From the NCBI GenBank assembly GCA_031424795.1, contig JANPIC010000052.1, positions 1-23,724 of the forward strand: a stretch of DNA of 23,724 bases, given 5' to 3'. The stretch is from Aalborgiella sp031424795 (GTDB lineage Bacteria > Pseudomonadota > Gammaproteobacteria > Burkholderiales > Burkholderiaceae_C). The notes under the pieces were generated by a model. It saw nothing but the letters and a program-made list of their open reading frames with translations. It was not told the DNA's origin and did not search any database. The position numbers were made by a program, and so were the translations under genes. Below, in pieces: positions 23,486 to 23,724 of the stretch (the first letter of the stretch is position 1; each line of letters opens with the position of its first letter).

Positions 23486-23724
23486 ATGACCTCCATAGCC
23501 ATGTCAGAAAACGGACGGATTTTGATACCCGCAGCCATACGCGAACAACTTGGTTTCAAACCCAACGGTAAGATTTTCGCTGAAATGAAAGATGGCAGCC
23601 TAATTTTGACATCTGCAGCGCAGCGCAGCGCACAACGACGCGCTTATTTTGACAACTTATTCAAAGAACTGAATATTGATCCCAGCATCAGCTTGGTCGA
23701 TGAGCTAATTGCCGAGCGCCGAGC
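23486..23724 (+). CDS. AbrB/MazE-type antitoxin (3' end outside window)
   Basis: Visible residues 1-79 begin MTSIAMSENGRILIPAAIRE, the AbrB/SpoVT/MazE DNA-binding fold found in VapB-like antitoxins, which repress their operon and bind a toxin, often a PIN-domain VapC. The later part (QRRAYFDNLFKELNI) would be the toxin-binding helix. AAAGGT lies about five nt before ATG 23486; an in-frame ATG at 23435 would add 17 residues but has no ribosome binding site. The partner toxin would lie beyond the edge. It is the only plus-strand gene I support. Confidence 0.8.
   Translation, partial: MTSIAMSENGRILIPAAIREQLGFKPNGKIFAEMKDGSLILTSAAQRSAQRRAYFDNLFKELNIDPSISLVDELIAERR

Noticed and set aside
1..23724. 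Defence island, prophage, CRISPR or biosynthetic cluster
   Set aside because: All genes except the edge antitoxin are housekeeping or catabolic; no spacer-repeat array, integrase, transposase or tRNA attachment site was seen.

Overview
The window looks like chromosome of a betaproteobacterium, most likely a Comamonadaceae member (Burkholderiales; Limnohabitans/Rhodoferax-like). I judge this from remembered protein similarity, the his-tat gene order and moderate GC by eye, not from a search. Every gene except the last partial one is on the minus strand, so transcription runs from high to low coordinates. I saw no rRNA, tRNA, CRISPR array, insertion sequence or prophage.

Layout from the right end. 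At 23486-23724 the start of a plus-strand AbrB/MazE-type antitoxin gene runs off the window. Divergent from it, hisF-hisI-hisE-(DUF4870 membrane gene)-hinT-tatA-tatB-tatC (23360 to 19282) combines the last histidine-biosynthesis steps with the twin-arginine translocase. From 19181 to about 6488 lies a leucine/isovalerate degradation region: liuA (isovaleryl-CoA dehydrogenase), beta-carbonic anhydrase, thiolase, a second acyl-CoA dehydrogenase, a rhodanese, a YchJ-like protein, a HAD phosphatase, liuB, a DUF4126 membrane protein, liuD, mvaB, a YbaK-DUF1289 fusion and a DsbA-like isomerase. An MHS-family transporter with a large extra periplasmic loop follows and ends at a clear intrinsic terminator (4437-4461). 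Left of that are a 45-residue membrane protein, an unrecognised 158-residue protein, and the 5' part of an unusually long uvrA that runs off the left edge.

How the genes work together: LiuA oxidises isovaleryl-CoA, LiuB/LiuD carboxylate 3-methylcrotonyl-CoA, and MvaB cleaves HMG-CoA to acetyl-CoA and acetoacetate. The thiolase can process the C4 product, and the carbonic anhydrase could supply bicarbonate to the carboxylase. Two matching palindromic operators (13263-13286 and 19209-19230), each 10 bp from the same ACAAT element, precede liuB and liuA and define a two-promoter regulon. The methylglutaconyl-CoA hydratase (liuC) and the regulator are not in the window.

The most unusual signals are a 44-bp dispersed repeat family with four same-length copies in the liu region, two of them inside liuB and liuD reading frames; a UvrA that begins a second complete-looking UvrA module after about 1,010 residues; and a hairpin that includes part of the uvrA ribosome binding site.
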